Source: Planctomycetaceae bacterium
GTDB taxonomy: Bacteria > Planctomycetota > Phycisphaerae > Phycisphaerales > SM1A02
Assembly: GCA_947490615.1 (NCBI GenBank)
Contig: CANLHK010000004.1
Location: 124,001 to 188,000, forward strand
Reading direction: 5' to 3'
DNA: 64,000 nucleotides
Below, in pieces: positions 37,129 through 44,694 of this stretch. Both the position numbers and the translations under genes were made by a program. The notes below the pieces were generated by a model. It did no database searches and was not told the origin of the DNA. It saw only the letters and a list, made by a program, of their open reading frames with translations. Numbering within the stretch: position 1 is the first letter of the stretch; each line of letters opens with the position of its first letter.

Positions 37129-37156
37129 ACTATAGGAAACCGCGATGCGAATTCAA
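37129..37156 (-). promoter_or_regulatory. Sigma-70-type promoter of ssrA, overlapping the end of sthA
   Basis: On the minus strand TTGAAT (37156-37151) and TATAGT (37134-37129) are separated by 16 bases. The expected transcription start is near 37122, about 24 bases before the mature tmRNA 5' end, consistent with processing of a precursor. The -35 overlaps the last codons and stop of sthA. Confidence 0.65.
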
Positions 37157-38583
37157 CTCGCGCTTGGCGCTTTCGCATCGGTTCCCGTGCTGCACCCATC
37201 GAGATCACGCATGTGTTTCGCCGCGCTGTAGGCAGCGACTTTGTAGCACTCTGCAAGTGTCGGATAGTTGAACACCGAGTCGAGGAAGTAGTCGAGTCCG
37301 CCGCCGAGCGAGAGAACCGCTTGGCCAATATGGATGAGTTCGGTCGCTTGCGTCCCGATGCAGTGCACGCCGAGAAGCTTGCGAGTCTCGCGATGGAAGA
37401 TCATCTTGAAGAAGCCGCTCGAGTCGCCGAGGATTTGGCCGCGCACGATTTCCTCGTAGCGCGCGACGCCCGTCTCGTAGGGGATCTTCTTGGCAGTGAG
37501 CTCCTGCTCGGTCGCGCCGACCATCGAGATCTCGGGAATCGCGTAAATGCCATAGGGAAAGCCCGCAGGAGTCGGGCGTGCCTCGACACCAAACATCGCG
37601 CAGACCGCCAAGCGACCTTGCTCGGAACTGGTGGAGGCGAGCGCAGGAAAGCCAATGACATCGCCCGCCGCGGAAATGTGTGGGACCTCAGTTTGGAACT
37701 TCGCGTTCACCGTCAGGCGGCCGCGATCGTCGGCTTTGAGCCCCGCGCGCTCGATCGCCAGTTGTCCAGTCGCGCCGATCCGTCCGATCGAGAACAGCAC
37801 CACATCCACTTCGAGGTGCTTTCCGCTTTCAAGATCGATGGCGACGCCGCTCGAGTCTTTGAGTCTGCGAAGGGTCTTGACGGCCTCGCCGAGACGAAAG
37901 GTCACGCGCTTCTGCCGCATTTGGTGCAGCAACTCGTCGATGATTTCGTCGTCGCAGAACTCGAGCGGTCGATCGTGGCGATCGATGACTGTGACTTCGA
38001 CGCCGAGTTCCGCGAACATCGACGCGTACTCAATGCCGATGACTCCGCCGCCAACCACGGCGAGTGTGCGCGGGAGCTTGGCGAGGTGCACGATGTCGTC
38101 GCTGGTCAGGATCGCCTCATGATCGGCCTCGATCGGTGGCGGCGCGGGAATGCTTCCAGAGGCGATGAGCACAAACGCCGCAGTCGCGTGTCGATCGAGT
38201 GACCCGCCTTGAATCGAGATGGAGTGTGGGTCGGTGAAGGTCGCCGTCCCTGAAATGACATCGATGCCATTGCGCGAGAGTTGCCGGGCGACGACATCAA
38301 GTTCGCGTTCGATCACGCCATGCACGCGGTGCATGAGTTCCGGCATCGTCGGCCGCGGTCGATCGATGGGGACGCCGCGACTCAGCGAAGGAATGTGCGT
38401 GAGCGAGAGCACCGCCTCACGGAAGGTCTTACTCGGAACGGTCCCTGTGTGGAGGCAGATGCCTCCCACCATGCGATGTCGCTCGATGATGCCAACGCGT
38501 TTACCGAGCTTCGCTGCTTGCACGGCAGCGCGCTGGCCTGCGGGTCCGCTCCCAAGCACCAAGAGGTCGTAGTCGTATGGCAT
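37153..38583 (-). CDS. sthA: Soluble pyridine nucleotide transhydrogenase SthA (Si-specific)
   Basis: A 476-residue flavoprotein of the disulfide-reductase superfamily. The FAD site is LVLGSGPAGQRAAVQAA and the NAD(P) site is AVVGGGVIGIEYASMF. At the redox-active position the sequence is GGICLHTGTVPSKTF: the first Cys is kept but the second is replaced by Thr, which is the hallmark that separates SthA from dihydrolipoamide and glutathione reductases. SthA balances NADH and NADPH in the cytoplasm. ATG 38583 is chosen because MPYDYDLLVLG starts the flavin domain; a TACACT hexamer ends ten bases before it. It diverges from the phosphatase gene. Confidence 0.92.
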   Translation of the reverse strand: MPYDYDLLVLGSGPAGQRAAVQAAKLGKRVGIIERHRMVGGICLHTGTVPSKTFREAVLSLTHIPSLSRGVPIDRPRPTMPELMHRVHGVIERELDVVARQLSRNGIDVISGTATFTDPHSISIQGGSLDRHATAAFVLIASGSIPAPPPIEADHEAILTSDDIVHLAKLPRTLAVVGGGVIGIEYASMFAELGVEVTVIDRHDRPLEFCDDEIIDELLHQMRQKRVTFRLGEAVKTLRRLKDSSGVAIDLESGKHLEVDVVLFSIGRIGATGQLAIERAGLKADDRGRLTVNAKFQTEVPHISAAGDVIGFPALASTSSEQGRLAVCAMFGVEARPTPAGFPYGIYAIPEISMVGATEQELTAKKIPYETGVARYEEIVRGQILGDSSGFFKMIFHRETRKLLGVHCIGTQATELIHIGQAVLSLGGGLDYFLDSVFNYPTLAECYKVAAYSAAKHMRDLDGCSTGTDAKAPSAS

Positions 38584-38592
38584 GAGAAGGGC

Positions 38593-38598
38593 AGTGTA
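38593..38598 (-). promoter_or_regulatory. Putative -10 hexamer for sthA
   Basis: TACACT on the minus strand with nine bases to the sthA ATG, predicting a leader of only two or three nucleotides. It is back to back with the TAGACT of the divergent phosphatase gene, the two hexamers being 31 bases apart. Confidence 0.4.
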
Positions 38599-38629
38599 TG
38601 GACACACGCGCGCTGCGTGAATCGGTCGG

Positions 38630-38635
38630 TAGACT
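38630..38635 (+). promoter_or_regulatory. Putative -10 hexamer for leaderless phosphatase mRNA
   Basis: TAGACT, six bases (GCGACG), then the ATG at 38642. There is no Shine-Dalgarno sequence in between and no -35 at the normal distance. Confidence 0.5.
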
Positions 38636-38641
38636 GCGACG

Positions 38642-39142
38642 ATGAGCAGCGCGCGCGCGCCGTACCGCGTCATCTTTCTCTGCACAGGCAACATCTGTCG
38701 GAGTCCTGCGGCGGAGAACATCTTTCGCGCCTACGCAAGGCGCGCGGGAATCCTCGGAGCACTCGAGATTGATTCCGCGGGGACCGGAGACTGGCACGAA
38801 GGCGATCCGCTCGATCCGCGCAGCGCCGATGCGTTGCGCGAAGCAGGCTATGCCGCGGAAGGTGTGGCGCGCGGGCTGCGCGCGTCGGACCTGACACGCC
38901 CGCATCTCTTTGTGTGTATGGATCACACCCATCGGCGCGCGTTGATGGCTCGCGGGGTTGATCCACAAGACATCGTTCTGATCCGTTCGTTCGATCACTC
39001 GCGTGACGACGACGAAGTGCCCGATCCGTACTACGGCGGCGACGAAGGTTTTCGCGCGATGATCACCATGCTCGAAGCGGCCATGGAAGGCCTCTTGACG
39101 CGCGTGCGCGCTGACCTCGAACGCGCAGCGGAGGTGAAGTGA
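38642..39142 (+). CDS. Low-molecular-weight protein-tyrosine phosphatase
   Basis: A 166-residue phosphatase. The P-loop is FLCTGNICRSP near the N-terminus (nucleophile Cys14, Arg20, with the C-x5-R-S pattern), and the general acid is Asp128 in the VPDPYYGG motif. Such enzymes dephosphorylate tyrosine on proteins, including exopolysaccharide kinases, and some act on arginine phosphate; the target is not evident here. The Thr-Gly-Asn-Ile-Cys order is canonical for the tyrosine-phosphatase branch. Its last four bases overlap the start of the flavin reductase-like gene (ATGA), so the two are co-translated. Confidence 0.92.
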   Translation: MSSARAPYRVIFLCTGNICRSPAAENIFRAYARRAGILGALEIDSAGTGDWHEGDPLDPRSADALREAGYAAEGVARGLRASDLTRPHLFVCMDHTHRRALMARGVDPQDIVLIRSFDHSRDDDEVPDPYYGGDEGFRAMITMLEAAMEGLLTRVRADLERAAEVK

Positions 39143-39783
39143 TGGAGTGCGACATCGAGAGCCTGCCCGTGGGCTTGCGCTACAACCTCTTGCTTGGTGC
39201 CATCGTGCCACGACCGATTGGTGTCATTGGCACGATGAACCAGGCTGGGCAGCACAATCTCGCGCCCTTCTCGTTCTTCAACGCGGTGTCGAGCCAACCG
39301 ATGGTGTTGATGTTCTGTCCAGTGACGCGCGCCGATGGGAGCGACAACGATTCCTTGACGAACGCGAAACCTGTCGCCGAGGGCGGCATGGGATGCTTCT
39401 CCGTCAACCTTGCCACTGAGTCGAACATCGAGCGCGTCGTCGCGTGTTCGGCTGATCTTCCCTACGGCGAGAGCGAGTTTGAACACTCAGGTCTGACGCC
39501 GCGACTCTGCACGCGCATTCGTGCGCCGTATCTCGCTGAGAGCCCGATCCACTTCGAGTGCGAGACAATTGAAGTGAAGCGGTTCGCCCCAGGGATGCCA
39601 TTCAGCGGAAACGCCGTGTTCGGTCGCGTCGTGCATGTCCGCGTCGACGACGAACTCATGCATCCACGATTTCACATCGACCCAGCCAAGCTTGGTGTTG
39701 TGGCGCGAATGGGAGGCGAGGAGTACACCCGAACGCGGGATCGCTTCGTGATGTCGCGACCTGCGCGCGTGAGCAAGGCCTAG
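39139..39783 (+). CDS. Flavin reductase-like (FMN-binding split-barrel) protein
   Basis: A 214-residue protein of the flavin reductase-like domain family. The FMN-binding N-terminal block is LLLGAIVPRPIGVIGTMNQAG, followed by HNLAPFSFFNAVSSQPM and the C-terminal HFECETIEVKRF and VFGRVVHVRVDDELM segments, as in the branch that covers uncharacterised flavoproteins near DIM6/NTAB. Its reaction (reduction of free flavin, or an oxygen-dependent role) cannot be set from sequence. It overlaps the phosphatase gene by four bases and probably shares its transcript. Confidence 0.85.
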   Translation: MMECDIESLPVGLRYNLLLGAIVPRPIGVIGTMNQAGQHNLAPFSFFNAVSSQPMVLMFCPVTRADGSDNDSLTNAKPVAEGGMGCFSVNLATESNIERVVACSADLPYGESEFEHSGLTPRLCTRIRAPYLAESPIHFECETIEVKRFAPGMPFSGNAVFGRVVHVRVDDELMHPRFHIDPAKLGVVARMGGEEYTRTRDRFVMSRPARVSKA

Positions 39784-39794
39784 CCCCGTTCGTC

Positions 39795-40940
39795 CTAGCC
39801 ATGGCGCGCGGCGAAATCACCCATGAACTGCGCGAGGATCTCGCAGCCCTTGGCGGGGAACCCGTTGTAGATCGAGGCGCGCATGCCGCCCGCTTCGCGG
39901 TGTCCGAGCAGTCCGAAGAGCCCCTGTTCTTCGGCCTCAGCGACAAACCGCGCATCGAGCGCTGGGCTCGGCGCGCGGAAACAGACATTCATGTGCGATC
40001 GACAGGCCTTCTCGGCATGCCACGAGTAGAAGCCCTTCGACGCATCGACGGCGCCCCAAAGCAGATTGGCTTTCATCGCGTTGTGCTTGGCGAGCGCGAC
40101 GGGACCGCCGACCGAGAGTGTCCACTCGGCCATCAGCCCCATGACGCGCACGGCAAATGTCGGCGGCGTGTTGAGGTTCGAGTGCGCGAGCGCGTGGTCT
40201 TCGAAGCGGAGGATCTGCGGCAAGCGCTTGGTCGCGGAGGCGAGGAAGTCTTTGCGCGCGATGATCAAGCTCGCGCCAGCAGCACCGAGGTTCTTCTGTC
40301 CCGCTGCGAGCACCATCGCGTGCTTGGAGATGTCCCACGGTCGCGAGAAGATGTCGCTCGTCGCGTCACCAATGAGTGGAAGCGTCGTCGTCGGAGGCTC
40401 CCAGAAAGTCGTGCCTTCCACCGTGTTGTTCTGGCAGTAGAAGAGGTACTTCGCGCCCGCAGGCTCGGTGAACTCTCCCTTGGCGGGGACCTTGGCGTAC
40501 TTGATGGCGCGGCCGTCGAAGGCGAGCGTGACATCACGGCAGCGCAGCGCTTCCGCGTAGGCCTTCTGTGACCAGATCGAGGTGTCGATGTAGGCAGCGG
40601 TGCCGCTTTCAGGGATGAAGTTCAGCGGCAAGAGCCCGAACTGCACCGTGGCTCCGCCTGGCATGAAGAAGACCTCGTAGTCACTGCTGGCACCAGAGGC
40701 TTTGCGGCACGCGTCGTGGGCTGCATCGTTGAGTCGCGCATAGAGCGCGCCACGGTGCGAAATCTCCAAGAGTCCGATGCCACCACCCTGGCAATCGATC
40801 AGCTCCTCGCGGAGTTGCTCGAGCACGCTCTCAGGCATGCAGGCGGGACCCGCAGAAAAGTTGTAGACCCGTCCCGAGGCGGGCGTGTACGGGAGCAGCG
40901 TGCGGGCGATGTGCGCGGCGGCGGGGGTCATGATGGTCAC
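39795..40940 (-). CDS. serC: Phosphoserine aminotransferase
   Basis: A 381-residue class V aminotransferase that converts 3-phosphohydroxypyruvate and glutamate to phosphoserine in serine synthesis; the family also acts in pyridoxal phosphate synthesis. The N-terminus YNFSAGPACMPESVLEQ, EISHRGALYARLNDAA, FFMPGGATVQFG and the Schiff-base lysine block AAGQKNLGAAG are diagnostic of SerC. The substrate-binding HSNLNTPPTFAVRVMG and GGMRASIYNGFP motifs are intact. It starts with GTG at 40940; the ATG three codons on (40931) is equally possible. The gene stands alone, facing the flavin reductase gene. Confidence 0.94.
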   Translation of the reverse strand: MTIMTPAAAHIARTLLPYTPASGRVYNFSAGPACMPESVLEQLREELIDCQGGGIGLLEISHRGALYARLNDAAHDACRKASGASSDYEVFFMPGGATVQFGLLPLNFIPESGTAAYIDTSIWSQKAYAEALRCRDVTLAFDGRAIKYAKVPAKGEFTEPAGAKYLFYCQNNTVEGTTFWEPPTTTLPLIGDATSDIFSRPWDISKHAMVLAAGQKNLGAAGASLIIARKDFLASATKRLPQILRFEDHALAHSNLNTPPTFAVRVMGLMAEWTLSVGGPVALAKHNAMKANLLWGAVDASKGFYSWHAEKACRSHMNVCFRAPSPALDARFVAEAEEQGLFGLLGHREAGGMRASIYNGFPAKGCEILAQFMGDFAARHG

Positions 40941-41018
40941 GGCGTTCTCAGGTGCGGAAGGGGGGATGGTACCGTTGGCTGCGCGTCCTTCGGTGTGCCT
41001 TTCGAGGGCAAAAAGCCG

Positions 41019-41603
41019 CTAGATCGGCGCGGATTCCAACCCAATGAAGAGACCCTCGGGCACACCCACCGGCGCACCCGCAACCACGATCGCCACGGCT
41101 GCTGCACTCGTGTTTGGCGCAAGGAGGCTCTCGATCGCCTTCACAATCTCGGCGGCGGACTGCGCTTCGAAGCCCGAGTAGGTCACGCTTTCCGCGGTGG
41201 TGCCGTGAAAAATCGGACGCTGCTTGGTCTCGGCGTCAAGGAGTGCGTGGAGCGCGTCGTGCGCAGCAGGGGCATGCGCGACGGTGACGATGGAGGGGTG
41301 GATGAAGAGCCCCGCGCGTGCATCACGGGGCGCGGGCGTCCCGTGGACCGCCACGACGGCAGCGAGAGTCTGCACACCGCTCGCGCTCACACGAAGCACA
41401 ACGATGCGGTCAGTCAGGACGGTGTACACCCCAGCGACGATGAGCTCTTCGATGCTGCCGCGAAACGCATCATCGCTCAGCGCCGCCAGCGCACAAAATC
41501 GACGGGCTTCGATCGCCGAGTCCTCGGCGGGTAAGCGCTGGACGACGGATGCTGCGGCCGTCCCCGTGGGGACGGCGAGTCTCGCAACGGGGGCGACCTT
41601 CAT
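41019..41603 (-). CDS. Unknown cytoplasmic protein
   Basis: A 194-residue protein I do not recognise. There is no signal peptide or membrane helix. The composition is rich in Ala and Val, with alternating strands (YTVLTDRIVVLRVSASG, LAAVVAVHG, AAVAIVVAGAPVG) that suggest an alpha/beta fold. A TATAAC hexamer lies seven bases before the ATG, supporting both start and expression. It diverges from the short gene ahead of the pilin locus. Codon use is like that of its neighbours, so it looks like a native gene. Confidence 0.65.
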   Translation of the reverse strand: MKVAPVARLAVPTGTAAASVVQRLPAEDSAIEARRFCALAALSDDAFRGSIEELIVAGVYTVLTDRIVVLRVSASGVQTLAAVVAVHGTPAPRDARAGLFIHPSIVTVAHAPAAHDALHALLDAETKQRPIFHGTTAESVTYSGFEAQSAAEIVKAIESLLAPNTSAAAVAIVVAGAPVGVPEGLFIGLESAPI

Positions 41604-41610
41604 CGAGGAA

Positions 41611-41616
41611 GTTATA
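41611..41616 (-). promoter_or_regulatory. Putative -10 hexamer for the 41.0 kb unknown gene
   Basis: TATAAC on the minus strand, followed by seven bases (TTCCTCG) and the ATG at 41603. This again predicts transcription starting at or next to the start codon. Confidence 0.45.
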
Positions 41617-41671
41617 CCGCGGGACCGTTATTCAAGCGGCGCGCCGCAAACTGCCGACTTCCCATCGTCCC

Positions 41672-42091
41672 ATGCCCGCCCTCGCGCGTGTTTCTTCCGC
41701 CTCGATCCAGGCACCAACTCTGACGCCACGGCTGGCGCTCGGGATTGCTGCGCGCGAGACGCTTGGTCGGTGGTGGCCCGAACGCGAGAGGCTCGCGCCG
41801 AACTTTCGTCTCAACCGTCGGTGCACCGAACGCTGGTTGTTGTGGGGAGGCGCGACGCTGCTTGGACTCGGTGTCGATCTCGGCCAACTCATCGAACTCG
41901 AAGAGCTCGATTGCGCGCCTTGGTGGATCGCGGGCGACTCGCGTCGACCCGTGCGCGTTGGAACCCGCGTGAGCATTGGATTCAGCCATCCACACTGCAG
42001 GCCCGCGCGCGCCGTGGTGATGCGTTGCCAGCGCAGTTCGATCGAACGCTACCGCGTGGCGCTGCGATTTGACGGCATCGCGCTGGTCTGA
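41672..42091 (+). CDS. Unknown small protein upstream of the pilin locus (possible PilZ-like C-terminus)
   Basis: A 139-residue protein, start taken at the ATG at 41672. The last ~45 residues (VRVGTRVSIGF, then ARAVVMRCQR and YRVALRFDGIALV) resemble the final strands of PilZ-type beta-barrels, but the N-terminal RxxxR and D/NxSxxG motifs needed to bind c-di-GMP are not visible, so the resemblance is weak. No membrane helix is predicted with confidence (the WLLWGGATLLGLGVDLG stretch is only mildly hydrophobic). It lies on the same strand as, and 346 bases before, the pilin operon. Confidence 0.5.
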   Translation: MPALARVSSASIQAPTLTPRLALGIAARETLGRWWPERERLAPNFRLNRRCTERWLLWGGATLLGLGVDLGQLIELEELDCAPWWIAGDSRRPVRVGTRVSIGFSHPHCRPARAVVMRCQRSSIERYRVALRFDGIALV

Positions 42092-42437
42092 GTCCGCGGA
42101 ACACAGATTGCAAGATGGGGTGAGTTCCGTCTGTAGCGCTTGCGTCCTGCCGCGACGAATGCGCAGCCATCGCACGGTCGCGTCGACTTCCGAAACGGGT
42201 GAGTGGCTTCAGGTTCCCTGCGCGGAAGTCGATTGTTGTTTCGTTCAGGTCCTTGGCCTCGACGCCGGAGGGACGGCGGGGCCTCAGGGAGGGATCCGAG
42301 CAACGGCCGCTGCGGGCTTCACGTCCGCAACGGCATTCTCTGAGGCTCGCGTGAGCCAGTGGAAGTTCGGCGACCGAGCGCAACCTCGGATCGAGTCGCC
42401 GCGATGGCAAGGTCACCCGAGGGTTTGTGAGGGATTC
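42092..42437 (+). other. Long leader or promoter region of the pilin operon
   Basis: 346 bases with no gene. It contains a stem-loop at 42306-42334 (GCCGCTGCGG with CCGCAACGGC, one mismatch) and ends in GTGAGGG just before the pilin ATG. I searched by eye for a c-di-GMP riboswitch core and for a sigma-54 site and found neither. Confidence 0.45.
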
Positions 42438-42839
42438 ATGTCTATCAAGCAGTCGATTCGCCGTGGTTTTACGCTTATTGAAATTCTCATCGTCGTCGTC
42501 ATCCTCGGCATCCTTGCCGCCATCGTGATCCCACAGTTCACGAACGCTTCGCAGGAAGCCGCTGAGAGCTCGGTCAAGAGCCAGCTCCAGACCGTGCGCA
42601 GCCAGGTCGAACTCTTCCGGGTCCGTAACAACGGCAACCTCCCGGCTGACTTCAACGACCTGATGGTGCCACCCGCTGGCGAGGATCCATACCTCCAGAA
42701 GACGCCGACCCTGCCAACGGGTTACGTGTTCGTCTGGGGCGACAATGCTGCCTCGACCAACGTCGAGACCATCTATGTCTCCTTCACCGGCGCGACTCTC
42801 CCAGAGGGCCTCACCCTCGACGAGATCGAGAACTGGTAA
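42438..42839 (+). CDS. Type IV pilin / GspG-like pseudopilin
   Basis: A 133-residue prepilin. The leader is short and basic (MSIKQSIRRG) and the cleavage/methylation motif is RRG-FTLIEIL with Glu at position 5 of the mature protein, followed by the standard hydrophobic N-helix. The globular part (GEDPYLQKTPTLPTGYVFVWG) resembles the GspG/major pseudopilin type with its C-terminal strand region. A GAGGG precedes the start. A stable stem-loop follows the gene, and proline codons are mostly CCA as in the large exported protein, hinting at high expression. Probably the main filament subunit of the locus. Confidence 0.9.
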   Translation: MSIKQSIRRGFTLIEILIVVVILGILAAIVIPQFTNASQEAAESSVKSQLQTVRSQVELFRVRNNGNLPADFNDLMVPPAGEDPYLQKTPTLPTGYVFVWGDNAASTNVETIYVSFTGATLPEGLTLDEIENW

Positions 42840-42858
42840 TCGACAGCGACTGAACCAC

Positions 42859-42888
42859 CGGGCTGCACGGAGAAATCCGTGTAGCCCG
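42859..42888 (+). terminator. Stem-loop after the first pilin gene
   Basis: A 13-bp stem with one G-U pair (42859-42871 with 42876-42888) and a stable GAAA tetraloop, 20 bases after the stop. It lacks a T-run, so it more likely protects the upstream mRNA or partly terminates, leaving the first pilin more abundant than downstream products. Confidence 0.6.
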
Positions 42889-42952
42889 CTTCGTGTGAGG
42901 AACACTTTCAAACGCGGCCTCCGTCCTTGGCCACCAACTGCGAGAAGTACGC

Positions 42953-43345
42953 ATGACCAGCACTGTTCGTCGTGGATTTACGCTCATCGAAATCCTGATC
43001 GTTGTCGTCATCATTGGTTTGCTTGCCGCGCTTGTCGTGCCCAACATCACGACGACTGCAGAGGATGCAGCGCGCAGCACCGCGCGTTCGCAGCTCTCGG
43101 CGGTGCGCAGCCAAATCGAGCTCTACAAACTGCGCAACGGTGGAACGATCCCGCCAGCCGCAGGAGCCGATGGCACTGACCAGCTGTGGGTGGCGATGAC
43201 CACTCCCGTCAACGGAACCACGCCATTCCTGATGAAGGAACCACTGCTTCCCATGGGTTACACCTGGGACTGGAACGGGCTCAAACTCACGGTCGGCTAC
43301 ACAGGCCAAGATCGTGACGCCACGGCCAATGCTGGCACCTGGTGA
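42953..43345 (+). CDS. Second type IV pilin / GspG-like pseudopilin
   Basis: A 130-residue prepilin closely related to the first: leader MTSTVRRG, motif FTLIEILIVVVIIGLLAAL with Glu5, then a helix QLSAVRSQIELYKLRNGG that parallels QLQTVRSQVELFRVRNNG of the first pilin. The two are probably an old tandem duplication. The C-terminal half (PLLPMGYTWDWNGLKLTVGYTG) has diverged. It may be an alternative major subunit or a tip subunit. Confidence 0.9.
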   Translation: MTSTVRRGFTLIEILIVVVIIGLLAALVVPNITTTAEDAARSTARSQLSAVRSQIELYKLRNGGTIPPAAGADGTDQLWVAMTTPVNGTTPFLMKEPLLPMGYTWDWNGLKLTVGYTGQDRDATANAGTW

Positions 43346-43488
43346 CGCGACGCGATGGAACGCGGATGAAGTAGGGGAATGGCGCCGACGGTCTGACGAT
43401 CGATGTCACCTTCGGATTGGAGTTGCGCGTTGCGGCCAAAGTCGGGGTAGCCGATGGTCGAAACGCGATGGAGAGAGAGAGACTTCCC

Positions 43489-43893
43489 ATGAACAATGAC
43501 ACGCACAAGCTCGCCGATTCGTCGCCCGCCAAGTCTCCGACCATGACCCGAGCGGGCATGGCGGGCTGGACCTTTGCCAACGCCTGCATCCTCGGGATCG
43601 GTGCGTGGATGGTGTTCAGCAGCGCTGGCGCGCCGATGACGCAGCGCGTCGAGGCGGGAACGCCGCCAGGACCGAGCGCCGCCAACCGTGGCGCCACGGC
43701 CGACGACATGACGCGCGCGCTCGATTCGGGCAACCAGCGGGCGGAAATGGTCAGCGAACTGCGCGCACTGCGCGGTGATGTCGCGGAACTCAAGGCGATC
43801 ATCAGTGGTGGGCGCATGCGCACGGAGGTCACCAACCTCAGCGAACTGCGCATCGACTATGCGAAGTTGCGCGATGCCGCGCGCGGACAGTGA
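43489..43893 (+). CDS. Small membrane protein within the pilin operon
   Basis: A 134-residue protein with a hydrophilic N-terminus, one membrane helix (about residues 26-46: GWTFANACILGIGAWMVFSS) and a soluble C-terminal domain ending in a charged helix (LRALRGDVAELKAIISG) that may form a coiled coil. It does not have a prepilin motif and I do not recognise the family. Its place between two pilin-like genes and the minor pseudopilin suggests a membrane accessory role in filament assembly. An ATG at 43468 is an alternative start. Confidence 0.7.
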   Translation: MNNDTHKLADSSPAKSPTMTRAGMAGWTFANACILGIGAWMVFSSAGAPMTQRVEAGTPPGPSAANRGATADDMTRALDSGNQRAEMVSELRALRGDVAELKAIISGGRMRTEVTNLSELRIDYAKLRDAARGQ

Positions 43894-43937
43894 CTTCGCG
43901 CACGCCACGGTTCAGTCATCGATCTACGGAGCCGCAC

Positions 43938-44528
43938 ATGCCTCTTCGCCACCAGTTCGCTCGGACGCTTCGCAGCGGATACACGCTGATTGAAGTGCTC
44001 ATCGTTGTCGTGATTCTTGGTCTTGCGGGCGCGCTCCTCGTGCCATACCTCGGCAGCAAGGGCGACTTCGATACCCAAGCTGCCGTGCGCACCCTTATCG
44101 CGGACATCACCTTTGCGCAGAGTGATGCACTGGCCAACCAAGGGTTTCGTCGTGTCTACTTCAATCCCGATGGCTCAGGCTGGTGCCTTGTGCGACTGGA
44201 CGAAGACAGCCTGACTGTTCCATTTGACGCCACGACGGCCGACTACTTGTACGACCCGTTGGCGTCCAACGCGGAACGCGGCGCGTACATCGTGGATCTT
44301 CGCGAGAGCCAGCGCTTCAACTCGGTTCGAGTTTCCGAAGTCAAACTCGACGGTGACGACCGTTGGATCACCTTTGATGAGCTCGGCGGAACTGTCTCCG
44401 CTGGTGGCGTGCCTGGCACGGGTGGCTCCATCGTGTTGAGTTCGCCTGAAGCGACCTACCAACTCGATCTCTCCGCGGTCACCGGCAAGATCCGCGTGAC
44501 CCGCTTGGTCACTGCACCAAGCCCATAA
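43938..44528 (+). CDS. GspH/FimT-type minor pseudopilin
   Basis: A 196-residue prepilin. The leader MPLRHQFARTLRSG is followed by YTLIEVLIVVVILGLAGALL with Glu5. The mature part, beta-rich and longer than in the two GspG-like proteins, resembles GspH/FimT minor pseudopilins (TLIADITFAQSDALANQGFR, a typical GspH-type helix). Minor pseudopilins prime filament assembly. The start at 43938 is the ATG that gives a normal leader; the frame opens earlier with GTG, overlapping the previous gene. A structured hairpin lies between it and pilM. Confidence 0.85.
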   Translation: MPLRHQFARTLRSGYTLIEVLIVVVILGLAGALLVPYLGSKGDFDTQAAVRTLIADITFAQSDALANQGFRRVYFNPDGSGWCLVRLDEDSLTVPFDATTADYLYDPLASNAERGAYIVDLRESQRFNSVRVSEVKLDGDDRWITFDELGGTVSAGGVPGTGGSIVLSSPEATYQLDLSAVTGKIRVTRLVTAPSP

Positions 44529-44561
44529 GCGGCTCGTTCGCCCCAACACTTGGATCGATCG

Positions 44562-44600
44562 TCGCTCCTTCGGCGCAGAAATCTGCGGCAGAAGGGGCGA
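44562..44600 (+). terminator. Two-part stem-loop between the pilin genes and pilM
   Basis: Outer stem TCGCTCCTTC (44562-44571) with GAAGGGGCGA (44591-44600), one G-U pair; inner stem CGCAG (44574-44578) with CTGCG (44583-44587); followed by TTTCCC. It resembles an intrinsic terminator or attenuator that would lower expression of the assembly genes relative to the pilins. Confidence 0.55.
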
Positions 44601-44694
44601 TTTCCCATCGGTCCGCGAACCGCGCCAAAGCAGCGCCTTGGAAACGCCGACGAACCACGGGCGGTCAATCGCCCGCACCCCTTTGGAGGCTTCG

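Noticed and set aside
42092-42437. A c-di-GMP riboswitch or sigma-54 promoter before the pilin
   Set aside because: No conserved GEMM core and no GG-N10-GC pair at the right spacing could be found by eye.
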